Assembly (NCBI GenBank): GCA_018898455.1
Contig: JAHIJO010000205.1
Coordinates: 1-36,866 of the forward strand
Source: Verrucomicrobiota bacterium
GTDB taxonomy: Bacteria; Verrucomicrobiota; Kiritimatiellia; JAAZAB01
Length of the DNA: 36,866 nt
Direction of reading: 5' to 3'
Position 1 is the stretch's first letter. The number at the start of each line of letters is the position of its first letter. The notes under the pieces are model-generated. The model was given only the letters and a program-made list of their open reading frames with translations. It did not search any database and was not told the origin of the DNA. This document shows, piece by piece, positions 1-10,401 of this stretch. The position numbers and the translations under genes were made by a program.

Positions 1-27
1 ACAGAACCGGGAACGAAGGGGACTCAT
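1..27 (-). CDS. Possible 5' end of a gene running off the left edge
   Basis: On the minus strand an ATG at 27-25 is preceded, six bases upstream, by a strong SD (AAAGGAG, 40-34). The frame stays open to the window edge and gives only nine residues, starting MSPLRS. No product can be named. The case rests on the SD and on the structured leader in front of it. Alternatively the SD-ATG pair is a chance feature of a palindromic intergenic repeat. The sequence beyond the edge would decide. Confidence 0.3.
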
Positions 28-28
28 G

Positions 29-77
29 GCTGACTCCTTTTCGAGTCCGGTTTATTCCGGAACTCGTTGGAGTCAGC
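29..77. repeat. Imperfect 49-bp palindrome that sequesters a Shine-Dalgarno
   Basis: The outer arms GCTGACTCC (29-37) and GGAGTCAGC (69-77) are perfect 9-bp inverted repeats. The inner arms CGAGT-CCGG and CCGG-A-ACTCG pair with one bulged base. In minus-strand RNA the GGAG of the SD of the edge ORF sits in the 3' arm, so folding would block ribosome access. Confidence 0.55.
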
Positions 78-90
78 TTAGCGCATGGGA

Positions 91-129
91 AATAAAAAAC
101 CGCTCCGCGTTTCAATCCGCGAAGCGGTT
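91..129 (-). terminator. Intrinsic terminator-like hairpin, minus strand
   Basis: AACCGCTCCGCG (98-109) pairs with CGCGAAGCGGTT (118-129), 11 of 12 positions, around an 8-base loop. On the minus strand the stem is followed by a T-rich run (complement of the A-rich 91-97). It would end a small RNA or act as the attenuator hairpin of the leader. Confidence 0.5.
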
Positions 130-299
130 CCGTTCAACGCGGGATAAATCCCGGCTCATCTGTCGCCCGAAGCTGATCGCCGGCATCCCTGTCCCGATGC
201 ACGGCGTGATCGGGATTGCCTTGCTTTTTTCTCCTCCTGAGGCGAATCCGCCTGGGGCGGAGAATCCCGACAAGTCAGTAAACTGAATTCGCACCCGGG

Positions 300-305
300 A
301 TTATA
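300..305 (-). promoter_or_regulatory. Perfect -10 box, minus strand
   Basis: TATAAT is present on the minus strand. I see no convincing -35 at 16-18 bp spacing (TTGCAC lies only 13 bp upstream). Initiation near 293 would start the structured leader. Confidence 0.35.
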
Positions 306-341
306 GGGCTTCGCTCATGTGCAAATATTACAATTTTTTAC

Positions 342-369
342 TTGTGCTTTCAACGCCATATGCTATAAA
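342..369 (+). promoter_or_regulatory. Promoter candidate for the first OB-fold-like gene
   Basis: TTGTGC (342-347), a 16-bp spacer and TATAAA (364-369) with an extended TGC directly before the -10. It would give a 5' leader of about 145 nt before the start at 520. The stretch 306-519 holds nothing else I can support. The promoter is divergent from the minus-strand -10 at 300-305. Confidence 0.4.
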
Positions 370-519
370 CATTCTTTTATTGATTTCACCACGTTTTGAT
401 TGCCGGAAAATTTAACCACGGGAGGTGAAAAGAGGAATATCCCATTCACAAGAGTTGAGTTGTCGGCAGACAGATCCTAAAGAATTATAACCATTTCTAT
501 TTACAGGAGTTATAACAAA

Positions 520-924
520 ATGAAACGTTTACTGATTGGCATGATGGTGTTGGGTTTTGTTGCCTCGTTAACGGCCATGGCTGAAGAGAAAGACGCCACA
601 ACGGACGCCGATAAGCCGGTGGCTGAAAAGACCGTGAAAGCCAAGGCGAAATCATCGGCCGCAGAGATCACTGTAACGGGCAAGATTTCCAAGGAAGAGG
701 CGAAGAAGGTAGGCAACATAACCAAGTTCATACTGACGACGTCCAATGGCGACCAGATCAAGCTTCCCGAGACGAAAGCGGAAGTCGCCGACTTGGAAAA
801 ATTAGTCGGTAAAGACGTCAAGGTGGTTGGCACGGGCAAGGAAGTCGGCAAGAAAGATGACAAGAAAATCCACCTGAAGAGTATTACCAGCGTCGAAGAA
901 GTTGCCGCTCCGGCTGTGAAGTAA
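520..924 (+). CDS. Secreted small OB-fold-like protein, copy 1
   Basis: This 134-aa protein has a clear Sec signal peptide (MKRLLIGMM..., probable cleavage after AMA near residue 21). A Lys/Ala-rich linker follows, then one domain with the pattern EITVTGKI ... GDQIKLPETKA ... VGKDVKVVG. Alternating short beta strands of this kind suggest a small OB-fold or beta-barrel domain like those in periplasmic BOF proteins. That is inference, and no ligand can be named. The SD AGGAG lies 10 bases before the ATG. The protein is a tandem paralogue of the product at 1091-1495, sharing the run PETKAEVADL and VGKDVKVV. Each copy has its own terminator, so the two are probably separately expressed. Confidence 0.85.
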   Translation: MKRLLIGMMVLGFVASLTAMAEEKDATTDADKPVAEKTVKAKAKSSAAEITVTGKISKEEAKKVGNITKFILTTSNGDQIKLPETKAEVADLEKLVGKDVKVVGTGKEVGKKDDKKIHLKSITSVEEVAAPAVK

Positions 925-949
925 ATCGCATGGTCTTCGCATAAATTTC

Positions 950-988
950 AAAAAGGAAGTGTTCCCATCGGCGGGATGCTTACTTTTT
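950..988 (+). terminator. Intrinsic terminator after OB-fold-like copy 1
   Basis: A long imperfect stem (AAAAAGGAAGTGTTCC with GGGATGCTTACTTTTT; one mismatch and some G-T pairs) surrounds a short loop and ends in CTTTTT. The A-run on the left arm makes it potentially bidirectional. Confidence 0.6.
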
Positions 989-1090
989 ACTACCACACGA
1001 ATGGGGGTGAGAGGAAATTAGAGAGAAACAAAAGATCTGTGTTATCCATTATTGTTCAAAATCAATCGATAGCGTATAGGAGTTTTATCT

Positions 1091-1495
1091 ATGAAGCGTT
1101 TTCTAGTTGTTATGGCGGCTTTGTGTGTTGTAGTTTCTATGACGGCGTTGGCCCAAGAGGCGCCAGTTCCTCTTCCGGTCGCTGATGATTCCGCAGGTGC
1201 GACGCTCGCCATAGTTACTACTGAGGCGACGGAAATTACCCTGACCGGCAAGATCGTCAAAGTCGAGCCCAAGATTGAAGGCGGCAAGGCTACGTTCGTG
1301 CTGGTGACAAAGGATTCCAAGATTACCCTGCCCGAGACAAAGGCGGAAGTTGCCGACCTCGCGAAGTTTGTCGGCAAGGACGTCAAGGTTGTCGCAAATG
1401 GCGTGGAGAAGATGGTCGGCGAGAAGAAAGTTGTCCAAGTTGACAGCATCGTCAAAGTTGAGGAAGCGGTTCCGGCTCCCGCAAAGACAAACTAA
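1091..1495 (+). CDS. Secreted small OB-fold-like protein, copy 2
   Basis: This 134-aa tandem paralogue of the 520-924 product has the same length. The signal peptide is MKRFLVVMAALC..., cleaved probably after ALA near residue 21. The domain carries EITLTGKIVKVE ... ITLPETKAEVADL ... VGKDVKVV and ends in a short Pro/Ala tail. The linker differs from copy 1: acidic and Pro-rich here, Lys-rich there, so the conserved domain is the functional part. The SD AGGAG lies 8 bases before the ATG, and a strong terminator follows. The function is not known. Exported and probably periplasmic or surface-associated. Confidence 0.85.
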   Translation: MKRFLVVMAALCVVVSMTALAQEAPVPLPVADDSAGATLAIVTTEATEITLTGKIVKVEPKIEGGKATFVLVTKDSKITLPETKAEVADLAKFVGKDVKVVANGVEKMVGEKKVVQVDSIVKVEEAVPAPAKTN

Positions 1496-1518
1496 GTTCT
1501 GATGTTTTGATTGAAACC

Positions 1519-1552
1519 AAGGGGAAAGCGGGCAGCCACTTTCCCCTTTTTT
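1519..1552 (+). terminator. Strong Rho-independent terminator
   Basis: A perfect 10-bp stem (AAGGGGAAAG with CTTTCCCCTT), a 10-base loop and a T-run. It ends the OB-fold-like gene and lies inside the 5' extension that the ORF track gives to exonuclease III, so that extension is not coding. Confidence 0.85.
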
Positions 1553-1575
1553 CCGTTCTCATCTTGAGAAGTCCT

Positions 1576-2349
1576 TTGAAAATCGCCACGTTCAACGTCA
1601 ATTCGATCCGCTCCCGCTTGGACACCGTTCTGGCCTGGTTATCCCGGCATCAGCCGGATGTTTTATGTCTCCAGGAAACCAAGGTTCAAGACCTGGATTT
1701 TCCATCGCGCCCTATCATCAACGCCGGATATCAGGTGATTTTCCGAGGCGAGAAATCCTATAACGGCGTGGCCCTGATCAGCAAAACAAAGCCGACCGAT
1801 ATTCGTTTTGGTCTGGACGACGGCGCTGAACCGGACGAAACCCGCCTGGTGGCGGCCAAGGTGGGATCATGGGTTATCGTCAACACTTATGTCCCCCAGG
1901 GACGCGACATTGAGCATGCCATGTACCAGTGCAAATTGAAGTGGTTCCAGCGCCTGCACTCCTGGTTCAGCCGTCATTTCACGCCGAAAACACCCCTGGT
2001 CTGGGTCGGCGATCTAAATATCGCTCCGGAAGCCAGGGATATTCACAACGCGGAAGAACAGGCCAACCACGTCTGTTATCATCAGGCGGCCCGCCAAGCG
2101 TTTGCCGATGTTGTTGCCTGGGGGTTCGTGGATGTCTTTCGCAAGCATCACCCGGAATCCGGCCAATACAGCTATTTTGATTATCGGACACCGAACGCGG
2201 TCAAGCGGAAGATGGGATGGCGGGTGGACCATATCCTGGCCACGCCGGTGCTTGCCGCCAAATCCACTGATGCTTTCATCGACCTGGAACCCCGGTTGGG
2301 ACCCTCGCCTTCGGATCACACGGTCATGGTTGCGGATTTCAAGGTGTAA
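1576..2349 (+). CDS. xthA: Exodeoxyribonuclease III
   Basis: A 257-aa enzyme of the exonuclease III/AP endonuclease family, which cleaves at abasic sites and removes 3' blocking groups in base excision repair in the cytoplasm. Signature motifs appear in family order: KIATFNVNSIRSRL at the N-terminus, LQETK (catalytic Glu), YNGVALIS, VGDLNIAP (catalytic Asp), WRVDHILAT and PSDHTVMVADF (catalytic His). The track start at 1507 is rejected because it would translate through a terminator hairpin. The TTG at 1576 gives the usual family N-terminus (fMet-KIATFN) and length. A GAGAAG just upstream is a modest SD. The gene converges with the rhamnulokinase gene. I see no clear terminator in the 33-bp gap. 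Confidence 0.93.
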   Translation: MKIATFNVNSIRSRLDTVLAWLSRHQPDVLCLQETKVQDLDFPSRPIINAGYQVIFRGEKSYNGVALISKTKPTDIRFGLDDGAEPDETRLVAAKVGSWVIVNTYVPQGRDIEHAMYQCKLKWFQRLHSWFSRHFTPKTPLVWVGDLNIAPEARDIHNAEEQANHVCYHQAARQAFADVVAWGFVDVFRKHHPESGQYSYFDYRTPNAVKRKMGWRVDHILATPVLAAKSTDAFIDLEPRLGPSPSDHTVMVADFKV

Positions 2350-2382
2350 GATGGCGACCGGTGGCGCAGATACTCAAGACGG

Positions 2383-3960
2383 TCAAAATTGCCCGGCTAC
2401 ATTCATGGGCATTCTCCTCCAGTACCCCGGCAACATTTTCCGGAATTGCGCGTAGGCCCGGTTCCAGGACGTGATATCCCGCGGCTGATAGGGCTTGATC
2501 GGAAACGCCTGTTTGATGATCGGCATGGCTTCGGATAAAGAACGGATCCGGCCCAGGCCCATGGCTTGAACCATCAGATTGCCGACTCCAGTCGCTTCGA
2601 CAGGACCGGCCATGACAGGCAGACCGGTGGCATCAGCCGTGAATTGATTCAGCATTTCGTTCCGCGACCCGCCTCCCACAATATGTATGACGGCACTGCG
2701 CTTACCGCAGATGCGGGCGATGTCCTCGTTGATCCTCCGGTATTTCAGCGCCAAGCTTTCATACACCATACGCAAGAGCCCGCCGCGACCGGCGGGAGCC
2801 GCCTGGCCGGTTTTCCGGCAATACTCGATCAAGGCTTTCTCCATGTTCTGCGGATTATAAAATCCGGCATCATCCGGATCGATAAATGCCGCAAAGGCCG
2901 TGGCCGCCTCAGCCTGCCGATACATTTCCGCCCATGCCATTTCTTTGCCGTCCGCGCCGCGCCAGGCGCGGCGCAATTCGTGCGCCAGCCAACCGCCCAT
3001 GCAGTTCTTCAAGAGGCGGATATTGCCAATGCCTCCTTCGTTACTCAGGTTCAAGGCCATGGCTTCCGGCGTGGTGATCGGTTCCGGAACGAGCCGGCCG
3101 ACCAGCGACCACGTGCCGGAACTGATGATCAATGCTTCGCCGGGGTCAGCCACCGGCGCGGCGGCAAAAGCGCTGGCAGTATCATGCCCCCCCACCGCAA
3201 CCAATCGGGCCCGGTTCAGTCCCGCAGTCTCGGCGATCGCCTGATGCAAGGCGCCAATCACGGCGCCAGGAGAGACAATTTCCGGCAGAATGTCCGGCGG
3301 GACCTCCAGCCTATCGAGGATCTCGCGGCTCCACGTGCGGGTTCTGGCATCCATGAGCTGGGTGACACTGGCCCAGGTGGAATCCACCTTGATCACGCCG
3401 CCCAGATAATAATAAAACAGCGAGGGAATCGGCGCATACCGGCATCCGGGCAACAGGAGGTTTCGGCGGTTCCGGATCAACCACAACAACTGGTTGCTGA
3501 CGTTGAACGGCTGGAAATGAATACCGGTGATGGCGTAAATGCGCTCCGCTGAAATACGCGCCTTGACCTGCTCGATCATGGCGTCCAGACGATGATCGCG
3601 ATAGGCGTATATCTTTCCAAGCATATCCCCATCGGCGCTGAGGATATGGCCATCGGCGCCCCAAGTATCGATACCGACGGCATCTAACACGTCGCCCACC
3701 TCCCGGCGATAGGCATGGAGACCGGCCATGATGTTGGCATGGATCAAGGTGTCGTCCCAGACCATGCGTTCACGGACATCGCCGGTCCGATCGGCCACAT
3801 GAAAGGAAACGCTTTCATGCTCAAAACGGTGTATTTCCCGCATGGAAAATCCGCCGCCTTCAAAAATGCCGGCAAAGCATTTCCCGCCGGACGCTCCCAG
3901 GTCCACCGCCAGCAACCGAGTCAATTTTGGATTTCTGATTTCAGATTTATGATTTTTCAT
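2383..3960 (-). CDS. rhaB: Rhamnulokinase-type FGGY sugar kinase
   Basis: A 525-aa cytoplasmic kinase that phosphorylates L-rhamnulose (or a related ketose) at O1 with ATP. FGGY-family landmarks include LLAVDLGASGGK near residue 17, GIDTWGADG near 97, GGHDTASAFAAAP with probable catalytic base D260, ISSGTWSLVG near 280, and the C-terminal HIVGGGSRNEMLNQFTADATG. The HDTASA and SSGTWSL wording is typical of RhaB rather than of xylulo- or glycerokinases. The first dozen residues (KSEIRNPKL) come from a low-complexity AT-rich stretch and look non-homologous. The ATG has a GAGG about 9 bases upstream. This is the last gene of the minus operon, separated from the SDR gene by a MITE-like insertion. 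No rhamnose isomerase or aldolase is nearby, so the true substrate is open. Confidence 0.88.
   Translation of the reverse strand: MKNHKSEIRNPKLTRLLAVDLGASGGKCFAGIFEGGGFSMREIHRFEHESVSFHVADRTGDVRERMVWDDTLIHANIMAGLHAYRREVGDVLDAVGIDTWGADGHILSADGDMLGKIYAYRDHRLDAMIEQVKARISAERIYAITGIHFQPFNVSNQLLWLIRNRRNLLLPGCRYAPIPSLFYYYLGGVIKVDSTWASVTQLMDARTRTWSREILDRLEVPPDILPEIVSPGAVIGALHQAIAETAGLNRARLVAVGGHDTASAFAAAPVADPGEALIISSGTWSLVGRLVPEPITTPEAMALNLSNEGGIGNIRLLKNCMGGWLAHELRRAWRGADGKEMAWAEMYRQAEAATAFAAFIDPDDAGFYNPQNMEKALIEYCRKTGQAAPAGRGGLLRMVYESLALKYRRINEDIARICGKRSAVIHIVGGGSRNEMLNQFTADATGLPVMAGPVEATGVGNLMVQAMGLGRIRSLSEAMPIIKQAFPIKPYQPRDITSWNRAYAQFRKMLPGYWRRMPMNVAGQF
3922..3957. repeat. AT-rich low-complexity intergenic-type repeat inside the rhaB 5' end
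   Basis: A run of near-repeats of GATTT(C/A) encodes KSEIRNPKL on the minus strand. From memory, the same string recurs between genes in many environmental bacterial genomes; I cannot confirm this here. It suggests the annotated N-terminus absorbed repeat DNA. Confidence 0.4.
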
Positions 3961-4035
3961 GGATGGGCCCTCGATAAATTACGTTTGCTTATCCACAATC
4001 CGCAATTGAAATGGTCCGGCCGCGCGACCCTAGCG

Positions 4036-4190
4036 TAGTGTTTCATTCAGATGTGTACTTAATAGCTTGTCATGCTGAGTGTAGCGAAGCATCTCCATCA
4101 TACGAGATTCCTCGCCTCGGCTCGGAATGACAAACCAATGATTTTAAGGTGTTTTTCGATTTAATAAGTTTAATTAATTCAGGGACACTA
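4036..4190. mobile_element. MITE-like 155-bp insertion with target duplication
   Basis: The element begins TAGTGT and ends ACACTA (6-bp terminal inverted repeats). It is flanked on both sides by an identical 8-bp CCCTAGCG (4028-4035 and 4191-4198). It has no ORF and contains a long palindrome. The right-hand duplicate contains the TAG stop of the SDR gene, so insertion occurred at the stop codon without changing the protein. The element separates SDR from rhaB. No transposase is present, so it would be moved in trans. Confidence 0.55.
4067..4133. repeat. Long palindromic repeat inside the insertion
   Basis: The left arm TTGTCATGCTGAG...GCGAAGCATCTC and the right arm GAGATTCCTCGCC...CGGAATGACAA form an imperfect inverted repeat of about 29 bp per arm. 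From memory it resembles a TGTCATTCTGAG-type palindrome common between genes in many phyla; this was not checked here. It could fold as a transcript-stabilising or terminating hairpin. Confidence 0.6.
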
Positions 4191-4192
4191 CC

Positions 4193-5029
4193 CTAGCGCA
4201 TCTCCTGTCCGCCGGTCACATTGATCGCCTGACCGGTCATGTAGGATGACAGGTCCGACGCCAGAAATACCACGACATTGCCTACATCCTCATAACGGCA
4301 ACCGCGCTTCATCGGCACTTGATTGACATATTTTTGGCGCACTTCCGCCTCCGGGATGCCCTGGTTCTTCGCATATTGCTGGAACAGGCTGTTAACCCAG
4401 AGTGGCGAATCCAGCAGGTTACCGGGACAAACGGCATTGATCCGGACGCCTTTGTCGGCCATTTCCAGCGCCGCGCTCTGGACCAGGCCGATCGCGCCGA
4501 ACTTGGACGCCGCATAAGCGGAATTCTTGAAGGACCCCTTCTTGCCCGATTTTGAATTGATCTGAATATAGGACCCGCTTTTCTGCCGTTCCATGGCGCG
4601 GAGCGCGTGCTTCATACAGAGCATCTGCCCCACCAGGTTGACGTCGATAACTTTGCGCCACTTGGCAACGTCAAAGTCGGTCAGGGCATCCGAAACCAGG
4701 ATCCCCGCGTTGGCCACAAAGATATCAAGACCATTCCATTGTTTGTCAGCCCGTTCGACAAGCGCTTCAACCTGCGATTCCACGGTCACATCGCAGGGTA
4801 TGCCGATCACGTCACCGCCAAGACGCTTCTTCAGCCGGGCCGCCGCCTCAAAGATCTGCGGTTCCCGGACATCGGCGATAAGAACCCGGCAGCCTTCATG
4901 AATCAAGCGCTCGGCAATTGCCTCGCCTAACCCCTGGCCGGCTCCGGTTACAACGGCGCGCTTATCTTTCAGCATTTGACATGTATACGTCATACCCCCC
5001 CCCATTCTTGTGCTGGTAATGTTCAGCAT
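4193..5029 (-). CDS. SDR dehydrogenase, sorbitol-6-phosphate dehydrogenase (SrlD)-like
   Basis: A short-chain dehydrogenase of 278 aa from the first ATG. Residues are numbered from that start. The NAD(P) motif TGAGQGLG is at 28-35, NAG at 107-109, catalytic Ser near 159 and Tyr172-x3-Lys176 (YAASK). Beyond the general fold, QINSKSGKKGS, PGNLLDSPLW, VPMKRGCRYEDV and the ending TGQAINVTGGQ closely follow glucitol-6-phosphate dehydrogenase SrlD. Oxidation of a sugar alcohol phosphate to a ketose phosphate is therefore the best guess. The start is uncertain. The first ATG has GGTGAG just upstream, but a G9 tract lies between it and ATG codons 13 and 19, and homologues normally begin near codon 19. 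It sits 53 bp downstream of the MDR dehydrogenase gene in the same operon. Confidence 0.88.
   Translation of the reverse strand: MLNITSTRMGGGMTYTCQMLKDKRAVVTGAGQGLGEAIAERLIHEGCRVLIADVREPQIFEAAARLKKRLGGDVIGIPCDVTVESQVEALVERADKQWNGLDIFVANAGILVSDALTDFDVAKWRKVIDVNLVGQMLCMKHALRAMERQKSGSYIQINSKSGKKGSFKNSAYAASKFGAIGLVQSAALEMADKGVRINAVCPGNLLDSPLWVNSLFQQYAKNQGIPEAEVRQKYVNQVPMKRGCRYEDVGNVVVFLASDLSSYMTGQAINVTGGQEMR
4995..5003. repeat. Poly-G9 tract at the SDR start
   Basis: Nine consecutive C on the plus strand (G on the coding strand) lie between candidate start codons 9 and 13 of the SDR gene. Slippage here would put the upstream starts out of frame but leave ATG 13 or 19 usable. Confidence 0.7.
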
Positions 5030-5082
5030 TGTCGCTCACCGCAAAGATGCTTCGCATCATATTCGGTTGCGGCCTTGCCTTG

Positions 5083-9284
<4,202 letters not shown>

Positions 9285-10346
9285 CTATTTACGATTAAAG
9301 ACTCGAAAACCGCCGGCCGGCTTGTGCGCCATGGAAATCACCTTCATGACCTCCACGGCCTCCGCGAGGCTGATGGGAAACTGCGTGCCTCGGCGAATGG
9401 CCCGATACAACTCATCCCAGATGGTGCCCATATTGACTTGACACCGGGGACTCACCGGTATTGTTTTTTCAATCCAGCGCAGAGTTTCCGGATGCCCGAA
9501 ACCGGCGCCGGGCGTGCCGGGATCGGCTTTGCGGAGTTTTAGTCGTTGGCGGGGATCCAGATATTTCAACGTCATCGAGGCGCCGGTGCATGACAACGCA
9601 CCCCGCGTGCCCGCCACCAGCCATTCCGGTTCGCCGATGGCGGCGCCGCCGCTGATTTCAATATCCACGATACGCCCGTTGGCGCCGTTCAGGATCAGCT
9701 TGATATGGTCTTCGGCATCGCCGACGGCGGCCACCAGCTTCACATCGCTCCAGACCTGTTTCAGCGGCGCATCCAGCAGGCGAAGGCCGTGGTCAACCAG
9801 GTGCGGACCCCAGTTCAGGAGCTGGCCGCCGCCAAACCGTTTCAAGGTCTGCCAATCATCCCGGCGTTGAAATTGCATGCGCCGGAGCTTGATTTCATAA
9901 ACAAAACCCAGAATACCGGAGGCAATGATTTCCCGAATGTGCTGGAACGCCGGTTCAAATCTGCGGTTATGCCGGATATAGAGATGCCCATTGAGGAATC
10001 GCGCCAGTTTCTGAAGCTGGAGCGCCTGGGCATAGGTTTGACAGATGGGTTTTTCCAGGAACACTATTTTGCCGGCGTTCAAGGCCAGCCTAGCGTGCTC
10101 AAAATGATCGCAGGAACGCGTCGCAATATCCACCAGTTCCACCTGGGGATCGGCAATCAGTTCTTCAATCCGGGAATACACGCGGCATCCGTATTGCCGA
10201 ACCATGTGCTCCCGGCGTTCCGGAATAACATCGCAGGCCGCCACGATCGTAAACTTGGCCTCTTTGCCCTTGAGCTCCGCACAATGCATGCCACAGCCGG
10301 CCCGGCCGAGACCGACAAGCCCCAACTTGACAGGGTGATTGTTCAT
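9285..10346 (-). CDS. Gfo/Idh/MocA family oxidoreductase
   Basis: Codon 25 of the track ORF (MNNHPVKLGLVGLGRAG) is the natural start. It gives 353 aa, the usual family length, and avoids overlap with the upstream gene. The N-terminal Rossmann motif is GLVGLGRAG. The EKP signature is at residues 98-100 (FLEKPICQT). The C-terminal substrate domain carries GGGQLLNWGPHLVDHG with His182 and Asp185 as the usual catalytic positions. Family members oxidise or epimerise sugars and inositols with a tightly bound NAD(P). It lies between a TIM-barrel isomerase and a GH2 galactosidase, a common combination in which the pair converts an unusual sugar. The exact substrate is not determinable. Confidence 0.9.
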   Translation of the reverse strand: MNNHPVKLGLVGLGRAGCGMHCAELKGKEAKFTIVAACDVIPERREHMVRQYGCRVYSRIEELIADPQVELVDIATRSCDHFEHARLALNAGKIVFLEKPICQTYAQALQLQKLARFLNGHLYIRHNRRFEPAFQHIREIIASGILGFVYEIKLRRMQFQRRDDWQTLKRFGGGQLLNWGPHLVDHGLRLLDAPLKQVWSDVKLVAAVGDAEDHIKLILNGANGRIVDIEISGGAAIGEPEWLVAGTRGALSCTGASMTLKYLDPRQRLKLRKADPGTPGAGFGHPETLRWIEKTIPVSPRCQVNMGTIWDELYRAIRRGTQFPISLAEAVEVMKVISMAHKPAGGFRVFNRK

Positions 10347-10401
10347 AGTTTGTACCTGTTTGTTCGCGCTGATTTTTTGTGCAGGTCGTGTGTTTCGCGA
10401 A

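Larger units (their letters stand above)
28..293 (-). ncRNA. Structured RNA or cis-regulatory leader candidate
   Basis: Read on the minus strand, this stretch is a chain of hairpins. The first is an 8-bp helix, TCGGGATT with AATCCCGA, enclosing CTCC/GGAG and AGGCG/CGCCT stems. Next is a bulged helix built from GCCG-GCAT type arms, then CGGGA/TCCCG, then a terminator-like hairpin, then a hairpin containing the SD of the edge ORF. No protein-like ORF fits: the 60-aa minus and 86-aa plus track ORFs end in or cross hairpins. A perfect TATAAT lies just upstream at 305-300. The layout suits a riboswitch or attenuator leader, or a small RNA of about 200 nt ending at the U-run. I do not recognise it as a known riboswitch class. 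A dispersed palindromic repeat is the main alternative. Confidence 0.4.

Noticed and set aside
26-294. 86-aa plus and 60-aa minus ORFs at the left edge
   Set aside because: Both run through hairpins and lack SD or protein-like composition. The region is better explained as structured RNA or repeat.
2566-3552. 328-aa plus-strand ORF
   Set aside because: Antisense of rhamnulokinase with no recognisable motif.
3989-3997. Perfect DnaA box TTATCCACA
   Set aside because: Only one copy, no AT-rich unwinding region or dnaA/dnaN nearby. One chance match in 37 kb is not surprising, so it is not called an origin.
5046-5058. Small hairpin GATGC-TTC-GCATC between the MDR and SDR genes
   Set aside because: Only a 5-bp stem without a U-run; too weak to call a regulatory site.
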